From Ectocarpus siliculosus (lineage: Eukaryota > Sar > Phaeophyceae > Ectocarpales > Ectocarpaceae): 64,000 nucleotides of DNA. The stretch covers positions 4,955,802-5,019,801 of the forward strand of contig FN649740.1 in NCBI GenBank assembly GCA_000310025.1, given 5' to 3'. This document shows, piece by piece, positions 1-10,400 of this stretch (its first letter is position 1; each line of letters opens with the position of its first letter). Below the pieces are notes generated by a model, which did not search any database, was not told the DNA's origin, and was given only the letters and a program-made list of their open reading frames with translations. Made by a program: the position numbers and the translations under genes.

Positions 1-2712
1 AAGATGAAAGCAACCGGAGTTATGAAGGCAAGACTTATCGTCCAAGGCTGGGGACAACGGCATGGAATCGACTGTGGAGGAACCTACGCACCTGTGAGTA
101 GATTTAGCTCACAGCTGGTCTTAATGGCAATTGCAGCGGAAAGAGGATACGTTGTGGAAACGATGGACGTGGTGACTGCATTTCTCCAGAGCAAAGTGGA
201 AGAAGAAGTAGATGTTCGTCAAGCTAAAGGTTACGAAATAATGGATGAAGTGACGGGACTACCGCTGGTGATGAAGCTCAAGAAAAGCTTATACGGACTG
301 AAGCAGAGCCCTCGGAACTTCGGCAACGCATTTGCCAAAGGAATAAAAGAAATCGGGTTTACTGCTCTACTGAGCGACCCGTGCGTATATGTGTACGGTG
401 CTGGACCGACATATGCGATACTATGTGTGTACGTGGCCGACTGCACACTAGCTGGAAAGACACCGAGCGTGGTTCAAGATTTGAAGAAACAACTAACGGA
501 CAAATTCAAGATGACGGACGGAGGACCAGCGGAATTACTACTAGGGATGGAGATTTCTCAGAGCGACGGAGAAATCGCAGTGAGCCAACACAAATATGTG
601 ATGAACATACTGGACAAGTATCAAATGAAGGACTGCAAATCAGAGGCGACTCCAGGATGCGGGCCAGAAATTGAACAAGAGCCGGAGAATGCTATATATT
701 TAAGTGACGAGGACAAGAAACTCTACCAGGGAATAGTCGGAAGTCTCCTCTTCTTGACTAGCACGACGAGATGGGAGATTGGATATGCCGTCATGATCTT
801 GTGCAGAGGGATGAACAAGCCTACCAATCTATTCGATATACTCGTAGCATAGCATGGGGGTGGTATATTGCGTATACATATGCGGGGATTGCAGTGACGA
901 ACTACGGAGGGACAAGAAGTTTCTTTGTGTTTTCCTTGGGAGTGTAGTAGATTGGTGGAGATTCATGGAGATTCGTTCTGGGTATTAAAGCGTTATGCGT
1001 GACTTGATGCCGTGATGGAATGACGAGCTCAAGCACGCCCCCGATGAACACAACACGTTTTTCACCACGTCTACACGTCTTTACCTACCCGTGCGGCCCG
1101 TCATGGCCGAGCTGCTCTACGCTCCCATCACACACAACTGAGCCACCCGAATTATCGATCACAATCAACATATGGTCGGAGCAAAGAGAGTGCTGCGATA
1201 CCTTCGAGGATTCCCGTATATGCCACTAAAGTTCAGGAGAGGGCAATGGAACCTGAAGTGCTACTGTGACGCGAACTTCGCTGGATCGGGCGAGAGACTT
1301 CAGAAGCGTTCTTCTACTGGATATATTTTCATACTTGCGGGAGGCGTCATCAGTGCAGCATCAACTCTGCAGAAGCTAACAGCACAATCAAGTGTACATG
1401 CGGAGATCATCGCGATGGCTACAGCAGCGAGGGAAGCAATTTATCTGCAAGGTGTACTATCGGAACTTGGATTTCCATGCGGCAACATCCCGCTTCATTC
1501 GGATTCAACGGGAGCGCTGAGCACAGCAGGAAACTCCATGTTTCGAGGCCGCAGCAAGTTCATCAGCACGAGATACTGGCTACTTCGCCAGAACGTCAAC
1601 CAGGGAAACATTGTGCTAAAGTTCGTGAGGAGTGAGGAGCAGCTTGCGGACATATTGACCAAGCATCTGGAACGTGTCCAATTCGTCAGACTGCGGACAT
1701 TGGTTCAAGAACATGGAGGATCTACGAAATAGGAGATTTCATATGGCGGAGCAGCAAATAAATGTGATAGTTTCAGATGTATAAGGACAACACGGGAAGG
1801 CTGGTGCGACGACTACACACCAACCACTACCAAGAAGAACAAGACAGGACTACCTGGACAACAATGACAAGGAAAGACATCACAAACAAGACAGGACTAC
1901 CTGGAAAACAACGACATACAAGAGCGACAAGACCAAGGAGGTGTACTTCCTGGACGACAACAACAACAACAATAACAACAGCGTCATTATCGAAGACGTC
2001 TGGAGACACAACAACGGCTTAATTGCTACACTGGAGAAGGAGACGGGATGAGAAGGAAAGTAATGACGTATGAAATCGTTATACCGAACATCAGTAACGT
2101 AGAGAAGAGTGAATTTTGTGAAAGTATAGTGAATCCCGGGCATGGACATCACAGACATGATGTGTGCTTCACGGTCATTCTGTCTACATAGAAGAATGAA
2201 CGGTTTTACGAATAGGTGTATGTGATACTTCGTATGAGGTGTGATTCTGGTAAGGTAAAATAATTGGCCAGATGAAAGAGAAATGCTGTGATAGAGGTAT
2301 GTGTTTACGTACGTGCTAAGAGCGTTGAGGTACAGTAGTATGCGACGAATGAAAGGTTTACTATGGTCATTCAACCGTAGTCAATGTATTTCACTATTGT
2401 AGAAACAGTTAAACGCATTTTGTTTTGGTTGAGCAAACTTGGGGACGAAATTGTGATCTTTGTTCACTGAATGCGGGGAGAGAATAAGAAGATAAGGAGA
2501 AGAAAATAAGGACGAATATATTTTGGAGCAGGATAGTAGCTGAACAGGCAGTTGTTGAAGCATGAGTAACGCGCGTACCGTTATACAAAGTATGGGGGCG
2601 TGTATAATGTAAGAGTACTGAAAGTAGGTGCGTGAAAGACTTGCAGGATTTATGCAGTAGATTTAAAACAACACTGGGGTTGTTGAAATGCACGTAACAT
2701 TGCATCCATCAT
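1..2712 (+). mobile_element. Ty1/copia-family LTR retrotransposon fossil, pol 3' part
   Basis: The plus strand encodes a copia-type reverse transcriptase region at about 4-850, with the motifs KARLIVQGWGQRHGID, MDVVTAFL and SLYGLKQSPRNF. An RNase H and integrase-distal tail follows at about 1172-1732, with YCDANFAG, STGYIF and the family's LADILTKHL ending. The 5' part (gag, protease, integrase) lies outside the window. The element reads as broken, with at least one interruption of pol. From 1733 to 2712 no coding sequence is recognised; this is probably the element's 3' untranslated part and ends in a G-rich tract next to the LTR-like block. A fossil of moderate age is inferred from the still readable domains. 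Confidence 0.85.
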
Positions 2713-3720
2713 GGGGGCGTGTTGAAATACAGCGCATTACTGCTGTAGGATGTGTGTAGTAGAATAGATGCAGCTGTATGATTGCTGTATGCAATGATAC
2801 GTACATGCGGTGTGATATGTGACGTTTGGTAAAACGTAACATGTGTGACGAGTTCTAGCGAGGAGCTCACGAATGAATTGATGGTTGAGCAGAGGATTGT
2901 AATTGTAGCGAGATCACGAGGTGTTGCGAGCCCCACCGGGTTCACTCCCAACTATCCCTCAACATCTCACCTCTGCAAGTACGCTGAAGAAGAAAGAAAG
3001 TACAAGTCCCAAAAGCGGCATCTAGAAACAACATCGACTTCGGTCACTGTCTCAACAGACTTCGGTCTACACGGACTTCGGTCTGCACATCACACAGACT
3101 ACTGTCTGGAACTGCGCATAGATAGGCTTAACCGCCTGCAGACACGACCCGTGGGTACAGGGCACCTCGACACTACACATTTCTACACAAGAGACGGCAC
3201 AAACACCCCGGCGGCAACAAGTTCAGCCTATCGGACCAGCTGAAGACGAGTCTACCGAAGGTCGACAAACAAGGGCTGCTTTGCGTTCTTTCGTCAACGG
3301 GAAGGGTGGGGGTCTCCCATTCATGTTCTTCGAGAAGACCTTCGCAGGACGTCGTCCTCGAGGAGGTGAGGAAAACCAAGCTCGTGCTTTGTCAAAAATA
3401 TTCTGCGAGTTAGGGCATACCCCCCGCCCCCCCCAACAAACAACAACAGAGTGGTGTTCAAATCGTGGAATGGTGTTCATCATGCCACGCGGCAGGAGGA
3501 CGAGTATACCAGCCACCACGCGCACTTCATAAGCGCGGACTGTATAACGGCCGACAGTGTCCACGAAGCATTTCTCACTTCGAATTTCACTTCGAACTGT
3601 TTGTGAGGGCATGGGTTTATCGTTACATGTTGAGACGTGCAGGAGCTTTGTTTAGACGGCCGGGGGGGGGGAGGGGGCATTCGTGAAACACGATGGGGCT
3701 AGGATCCACCAGGTATCAGA
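2713..3720 (+). repeat. probable copia-family LTR with adjacent primer-binding-site-like sequence
   Basis: A G-rich tract resembling a polypurine tract (ATGGGGGCG) is followed at 2713 by TGTTGAAATA, a start typical of copia LTRs. About 1 kb later, at 3710-3719, lies AGGTATCAGAG, which resembles the initiator-Met primer site used by copia elements (family knowledge). The block in between has short direct repeats of ACTTCGGTCT at about 3040-3090 and no protein coding that I recognise. A primer site to the right of an LTR would make it the 5' LTR of a second element. No gag follows, so the arrangement is either a rearranged fossil or two elements back to back. The boundaries are inferred because no second copy is present. 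Confidence 0.4.
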
Positions 3721-4107
3721 GTCGACAAGAGAAAACATGCAAACGTCAAAGGTAGGCAGCGACGACGCGTGAAAGTAGTTCTAGCATCGCACTCGCCAAA
3801 AACAATTACCATCATCAGCGACAATGTAAATCACACCATGCACATTGCACGGAACCCGCAGGAGTCATGTATGCCTTCATGGCTACCTGAAACCAGGAGC
3901 TGTGTTTTCGAAGGGACGCTGTGCACCACCAACTATCTTCAAGATGTTGTGCTACGATTCCTCCAGGCTGGATGACTTTTCGTTGTGCCAATTTGTTTTT
4001 CACAGATCCCTCTTGTGTCCCGTCCCTTCCCGCCTTTATATCGCGCCCTCTTACCAGACGAACGGGTACGTCAACTTCTGCGCCGACGAGTCTGACCCGC
4101 CCCTTGA

Positions 4108-4436
4108 ACACAAGAAGATCGGCACCGGGCGAAGAAGGTGACGCGTGTCTTTCAGACGGTGCCGTACAAGGACCTGGCGGATGGATCTCGAGAGTACGGC
4201 TTCGAGCGCAAGCACCTGTACGGCGTGATGGGTATCCTGATCACTGCGGGAATCACCCAGAAGCGGCGGATCCCCGATCACTGGGGAGTGGAAGCCCATG
4301 ACAACTACCCCCTGGTCCGTGCCTGTATGCCTCGAGACCTGTTTGTCCTGTTCTACGGCCACTTCTTCCACTTGGTCCCGGCCACCGGCAAGCTGAACAA
4401 GGACGATCCCCAGTACGACTGCAAGCACCACATCAG
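4108..4436 (+). pseudogene. piggyBac-like transposase fragment
   Basis: About 110 codons are open in one frame. They contain KHLYGVMGILITAGITQKRR, DHWGV and MPRDLFVLFYGHFFHLVP. This matches the start of the piggyBac-type DDE domain, which reads roughly as a 'lGi' helix, W, then 'MsrnrFe.ilrflHf' (family knowledge). A good splice donor (ATCAG|GTATGCC) follows the last codon at 4436-4437. Upstream, another frame at about 4045-4137 also looks coding-like (YVNFCADESDPPLEHKK) but is out of phase. No catalytic Asp triad, terminal repeats or downstream exon was found, so this is read as a degraded remnant. A domesticated piggyBac exon is possible but unsupported. Confidence 0.55.
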
Positions 4437-5613
4437 GTATGCCCGATAACTTGTATGTTTTGTTTCCCTCGGATGTGTTGCCTGCTCCGCCCCTTCAGCA
4501 CAACGGCCTAAGATATGTAGTCCCCACACGTGAAAAATAACCAATTATGTACTGGAGGAAACGTCTCAATAACAAAACAGAGGAGCGACCCCTAAAATAG
4601 AATACTCTATTCGTAAGACACGAGGGGTTGCGGGGGGGGAGTGTGTGTGTCGAATAATAAGACTAAGAAAGATACACCAAGTATAATGTTTCCCGACAAA
4701 ACAAGTGTGCCCTCCGTCAGACCGCGTACGATGACTCGTTCGAATGTGACCACAAAAAATATCTGCTACTCTTGGCAGGAAGCTGGAGGACGTGTTGAAC
4801 AAGTGCTGGAGCGAGCTTGTGGAACCGGGCGCATGGAAATTATAAGTAATTTCGAAAGCCCTGGCCCGTAGCTTTCGAATGGTATGCATTTTGTTGGATA
4901 AATACCCTGGCTCCATAGAGAAAATTTTCAAGATGCCTGTGGGCGGGTCCTTGAATAATTACCACTGCTGTAGTTAGTTCCTTCAAGTCAGACTGCTGTG
5001 GTCGCGGTGGGAATGGCTCGGTGTCTATCTACCGTTCTTTTCTCTCGTGTTGTTTGTGCGTGTGAGAGCTGATCTCCACTCAAGCAAGGAAGGCAGTTGA
5101 AATATTTCTGCCTGTTTCCGATTTTACCAGCCGTTGGATAAGCCACGCTATGCAACCCGAGAGGTTGGTTGCACATGGCACTTGGCTACCCACGGCCGGC
5201 CTCGAATATCATCACTCTAGGTTGCCCCTTCGTGGTCTTGTCTCTTCGCGATGCTGAATCCCAGTCATCTGAGAACTACGTACACCTGGGAGTAGTACTG
5301 CTGCTGCTGCTGTAGGCGACTGTTGTACTAGTCTATGTATATATAATAAAACGTATGCATACAAGGTTTTGGGCGCTGCGCGCCCCCGCTTTATTTGAAG
5401 CGATTCCAAGGCAATGTTTTCTCTGGAAGTGGGTGTAGGATGTTGTTTAAATGAAGGTAGGCACCGATGGCAGTTAAAGTTTCCGTGAAGAAGGTGGAGT
5501 TCCCATGATGGAGGTTCGTGTGTGATTTAAGGAGATGTGAAAAGGTCCATTATTTGTTTCCCATCGCCGTGCCTAGTACCTCTCCGTTATTATGTGATAC
5601 ACATCCAGAACTC
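4437..5613. other. intergenic, no gene recognised
   Basis: No convincing exon or RNA gene is seen. Short G-rich and AT-rich tracts are present. A segment near 4610-4670 (CGAGGGGTTGCGGG followed by GTGTGTGTCGAATA) resembles, in reverse, a segment at about 54610-54650, which hints at shared repeat ancestry. Confidence 0.5.
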
Positions 5614-6692
5614 AGACCCCGATTTATTGGAACGAAATCTTGTCGATAAATAAATCATGATCTTGGCCAAGATCTGCCAGTTTCACGATTTATGGGAGCA
5701 AACTCTTCCGATATATCTTGGCCAAGATTTCTCGAGGCCCGAAATCTGCCCTTTCGAACAAATCTTGACCCAAGATCTGTCGAAACGAGCCTTCCGACAA
5801 ATCTTGAGGCGGCGAAACAAATCTTCTTGCCTGTGTGCGGCGCGATCACCGAAGGTCAGTCAACCTAATCGTCCATAACGCCATGAAATCTGCACGTGGG
5901 ACATTCGCAAGGGTCTCAAACGCACCCTGGCGTCACTGCGTCAGCGCCACGGGCGCCGACAGCGAACGAAAACGACCAAGGCGCGCGAAAAAAGAGCGTA
6001 TTTGCCCTGGCTCGTTCCACGTGCGTCATCACCAGTCTGTCGAGGGACCGTTCAAAGAGTACTTTATTTTCAAGTACAAAATAGAGGAGGAACGTTTTGC
6101 CAACACAGCTCTGTCGTGTGCGACGCTTCTATCTCTTCATCGAATCACCCCACACCCAATCCCTTTGCACCCAAGCCAGATCCGTGAGTGCAGATGACAG
6201 AGCCGGAGGTTTGACCTCGGTACGCCTGCTACATAGTGAGATACGTGCGCGGGTGTAATCGGCTTCGGGTTGATGTACTTTTTGTCAGTCAGTTGGACAG
6301 CAATGGAACAATTTTGTTTATTACCCGCTTGATATGAGCTCGTCGGCAACGGCTTCTATTTTGCACCCAAGGTAGGCGCCCATCGCTAGTATCCATACCC
6401 ATGGTGTTGAAGCAATACAGCTGGGGTAGGGACGCTCCTTCTACAACTAACTGCGTCATGGTCACTTTTCGCCACACCTTGGCATTTTCTGTGGACCAAG
6501 TGGCCGTTGTGCCTTTATCAACTTCAAGCAGAAGAAAGAGAGGAGCAACTCGCCGCTTTTTCAACATTCAACATATTCTCCCCATATTAAATCGCGATAC
6601 TGCAGATCTTGGTGGAGATATATTGTGAGCAAAATCTTGGGTAAAACTGCCAAGATATATTTGCAAGATTCTGTTTCCGTAAAGAAGGGTCT
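5614..6692. mobile_element. non-autonomous terminal-inverted-repeat DNA element, 1.08 kb
   Basis: The ends are imperfect inverted repeats of about 30 bp. The left starts AGACCCCGATTTATTGGAAC at 5614; the right, reverse-complemented from 6692, starts AGACCCTTCTTTACGGAAAC. Both are followed by GAATCTTG or AAATCTTG. The element is flanked by CAGAACTC (5606-5613) and CAGAACTG (6693-6700), an 8-bp target duplication with one mismatch. Both subterminal regions carry many copies of AAATCTTG and the palindrome ATCTTGGCCAAGAT. No transposase is recognised inside. An 8-bp duplication fits hAT-type elements among others; the superfamily is not assigned. Confidence 0.65.
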
Positions 6693-6959
6693 CAGAACTG
6701 CAAAAAATAGGCAAAATTGTCGGCTGAACTGCGAATGAATGAAGAAAGGATGCTCGGGCGGGGGAGTCGTTGAAGAGATGGCGGCGAGACATGGAGTCGA
6801 AGACTACAGAAGGAGTGCGAAGTAACAGAAGGGGTGCGAAGTAGCCGGAGTAGCTACAGAAGAGTGGGAGGAGTGGGCCGGGGTAGCCATTGAGAGTGGG
6901 GGTAGAAAGGAGTGTATTTCCGTATTTTCCGGACCTACCTTTATTTAGAAGGGATTATC

Positions 6960-7850
6960 GGAACCGGAGCACACAACACCGTTCGTTGCCGGAGTCGGAA
7001 CAAACAACAACAGATCTGAGACCATTCCGACGCGAGAGCGGTGAAGAGAGAAAAGCAAAAATTGAAAAAGACAACGTGGATACTACACAGACACACACAC
7101 ACACCGAGAGGAGAGAGAGAGAGAATACGGTAGCGTACCAAGGTGATAGGAGGTGAGTGCACACCGTGTGAAGGTGTTAGAAGAAAAAAAAATGTACAGC
7201 AGCAGTAGCACACGGAATCGGAACAAACAACAGACCATTCCGACGCGAGAGCGGTCAAGAGAGAAAGCAAATGAAAAGAGAATGAATGTGGATAGATAGA
7301 CAGACCGTCAGAGACATGGAGAGACGGAGGAACGGAGGAGAAGGAGGCACACGCAGAGAGGGCCGTACTTCGAGTGGAATGCATGCGTGGTATGATGGTA
7401 CAGAGAGGGGTGACAGCAGCCGGCGAGAGAGATAAAAAAAAGCGGATGATAAAAAAAGTGGAAAGTCCACCAAAAGTGCCAAATTTCCAGAGGAAATGCT
7501 GCTCTGTGAGAGCCCGCAGTAGCACACGGCATCGATCGGCACAAACATCAGACAATTCCGACGCGAGAGCGGTCAAGAGAGAAGGCGAAAATGAAAAGAG
7601 AATGTGGATAGACAGACCACCACCGTCAGAGACATAGAGAGACAGAGGAACGGAGGAGGAGGCACACACAGAGGAGAGGGCCGTACTTCGAGTGGAATGC
7701 GTGGTATGATGGTGGTACAGAGCGGGGTGACAGCAGCAGGCAAGAGAGGGAAAAGCGGAAGACAAAAAAAATGGAAAGTCCACCAAGGTGCCAAATTTCC
7801 AGAGGAAATGTTGCTCTGTGAGAGCCCGAGAAGGCCGGAATAGAGCGCTC
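6960..7850. repeat. purine-rich tandem repeat, about 316-bp unit
   Basis: Two near-complete units (about 7201-7516 and 7517-7830) and a partial one (about 7000-7200) share TTCCGACGCGAGAGCGGT, GTCAGAGACAT, GGGCCGTACTTCGAGTGG and AATTTCCAGAGGAAATG. The plus strand is almost pure A/G, so the minus strand shows a long Ser/Leu-rich open frame. That frame repeats with the DNA unit and is not regarded as a gene. Confidence 0.75.
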
Positions 7851-8962
7851 ACAGAAGCCGGAAGAGGCGAAATGAAGCGTTCTCAGAGAAAACGTAAATT
7901 GTAAGAAGACTTTATAAAGGCTTTTTGGCGACTTACGCCGCCACGCTGAGAGAAGAAGCGTACCGCAAGACGAATGTTGCTTGGTGTTTGATGCACGATG
8001 TTAGTTAGTCGGCGTTTGTTGAATGGGGCTTTCGTTTGTGGTGTCGTGGCTGTGAGATTCCCATCAAGTACATTCCCATGAATAGTTGTTTGCATGCATG
8101 TGAGAAACGGAGATAAACGAAGCCAGCCCTGAAAAGATCTCGGAGAGAGATGAAATTCTCGTAGACATGTTCGGCGCGTACATACATACATACATGCGAT
8201 ATCCCAGAAAGACGAACGAACGCGTGTATTTTGAAACATGTGAAAGTCCGACGTGTCAGAGAGCAGACTATTGGCTGCCCGAAAGAGAGAGAGACTGGCC
8301 TAAAGCCCTGTGAGAGGCGCAGTTAAACGATGAGATATTTGTTGTGGTGGATGGGGAGCAGAGGAAAGCGCTTAAAAACGGTTCCTTCCTCGAGCGAGCT
8401 AGAAATAGCGGGAAAACGGAATGAACATTTTTCTAAAAAATGAGAACGGGAAATTAATATGAATCTGGATGTATGTTAAAAAAACTCTGCATACTGCAGT
8501 GGGTGTGGGACATGTGGGAGGGACTGCTGTTGCTGTGTAGGGGAGATACTGGCGGCACGAAGTAGTTTGACGTGTGTGAAACGGAGATGGGTTCCGTGCG
8601 ACCGAGCCGGGTGGGATGAACGAGCCAGACGCAATGATGAGACATGAGAGAGAAACAAACGGTGAACGAAAGAAAACAACAGCGAGGAACAGATTAGATG
8701 GAAACGAAGAACTGGAGCGCTGTGAGGGAGACCTAGAAGACCCGAAATGGAGCTCTCTCAGCGTAGATCCAGACAGACGGATAGGGAAGCGACAGAGGGT
8801 CAGACCTAGTGCCTCGTGTGAGAAGAGCTGCCAATAAATGTGTGCAGCGGAGGACAGAGCGACAGACGTCGTGTGGCCGGAAAGCCAGAAGGACCGGACC
8901 ATCTAGCCAGTCTATCCGAAATAGATCGGAATAGTCTATATAGAAGAAGCAGCGAATACGTG
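7851..8962. other. purine-rich low-complexity DNA, no gene recognised
   Basis: The purine-rich composition of the preceding tandem block continues. Phrases such as GATCCAGACAGACGG and AAGCGACAGAG (about 8767-8800) recur at about 12840-12960. This suggests a degenerate dispersed repeat family, not coding DNA. Confidence 0.5.
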
Positions 8963-9310
8963 CCTGCGTTTGTTTGGAAGAACCTGTGCTTGGAGATATT
9001 GGATGGACCCAAAGTGACAAGAATTGCACACAACAACCACATTGCAACAGAGTTTACAGGCAGCCACGCATGTATTGGAACACGCATGCATTTATTGAGA
9101 AAGCACGATGCGTGCGTTTGCTTGGAAGAACCTCTGCATGGAGATATTGGACGGACGCAAAGTGAAAAGAATTGGACACAACAACCACATGACAACAGAG
9201 TTTTAGTTTTTACAAGCAGCCACGCATGAACAGGGAGTTTATACAGGCAGGCAGCCACGCATGCATCTATCGGAACACGCATGCATTAAATATTTATTGA
9301 GAAAGCACGA
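8963..9310. repeat. tandem repeat, about 148-bp period
   Basis: GCGTTTGTTTGGAAGAACCT at about 8966 recurs as GCGTTTGCTTGGAAGAACCT at about 9114. Each is followed by GGAGATATTGGA, an ACACAACAACCACAT stretch and CAGCCACGCATG. A third, partial unit (GCAGCCACGCATGCAT through TATTTATTGAGAAAGCACGATG) follows at about 9250-9310. No coding is inferred. Confidence 0.75.
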
Positions 9311-9896
9311 TGCTGTCCTTTCTTGTTCTTGCGTGCGCGGTAGTCTGGTGCGACACCGAAGGGGTGGGAAGGGATGCGTCCCGCGCGGAGTCCGCAAATA
9401 AATTGGACACGCACCAAACACACGCACTGGCGGCTGTGTACTGTGCTGTAGAATGCACAGAGCGTGTTATTATACAGCTGAGAGAGCGTGATCATCAGAA
9501 AGAAATCAGGAACGGAAAAAAAAGGTCGTCTGTCACCAGCGGCCGAAAATCCGGCTCACCTCCCATACATAGGGGTCCAACAAAAAAAATTAAATTATTT
9601 CGCGCGAAGCGCGAAAAGGGTCGGAGAGAGACATCACAGCAAGCGTAGATAGATATGTGGATGGAGCCTACGCCACCACGTAGGTCACCAGTGCGCACGC
9701 TCACACCTCACCCGATACCACCAGTCAGCCGGGGATGAATGGGAGAGCTGTTTAGCTCTCATCATCATCAGCTCAGCGGCAGCAGTGCTGCTGCTGCTGC
9801 TGCTGCTTGCTGTTGCTGCGGCGCTGCTGCTGCTGCTGTGCATGGGTGCGCACTTGCTTTCTTCGCTTTCGCTACTAGCAGAGGGCAACAGGCTCG
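9311..9896. other. intergenic with short CTG-rich stretch
   Basis: No gene is recognised. A broken CTG/GCT trinucleotide run lies at about 9784-9840. Confidence 0.45.
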
Positions 9897-10390
9897 AAAA
9901 ATTGGGCCCGACCCCTCCCACGACGTGCGTATTTGGCCGCCCATGGCTTACAGCGCTGTGTACGTCTCACTTGTTTCTGTTTCTGGGGTGCATCTGTTGT
10001 GGAAGCAAAGATCGGCCGCGGCAGACGAGAGACAGCAAACAAAGATCTCACTTGTGTGCACTCGCATGTTCCCTCGCTTACGCTGCTAGCAGTAGGCCTT
10101 GGGGTCTAAAAATAGCTTCCGACGCCAGCCATGATGTGTGCCTTTGGCCGGCCTTGGCCTACAGCAGTGTCTAGGCCTCGTTTTCTCTGTTGTGGGGATA
10201 CGTCTGTGCGGGAAGCTCCAAAGATCGGTAGGTTGAGGGTGATGCAGACAGACCGCGGGTTGACTTGCGTCGTCACTCGCTTGTGCTGCCGACAGCAGGC
10301 AACGGGCCGCAAGAGTCCCACCCAACGCCTCCCATGATGTATGCCTTTGGCTGCCCTTGGCCTACAGCAGTCCGTATACTGCTGTGCTGG
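9897..10390. repeat. three diverged tandem units, about 200-215 bp
   Basis: Three related blocks contain CCCACGACGTGCGTATTTGG (about 9917), GCCATGATGTGTGCCTTTGG (about 10128) and CCCATGATGTATGCCTTTGG (about 10330). Each is followed by C-rich sequence and GCTTACAGCGCTGT, CCTACAGCAGTGT or CCTACAGCAGTCC. This is an old local triplication with no gene. Confidence 0.6.
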
Positions 10391-10400
10391 TTGTATCGTA

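Noticed and set aside
6941-7852. Minus-strand open frame of about 300 codons
   Set aside because: It repeats with the underlying 316-bp purine-rich tandem unit, is Ser/Leu/Phe-biased, and has no domain. It is a composition artefact.
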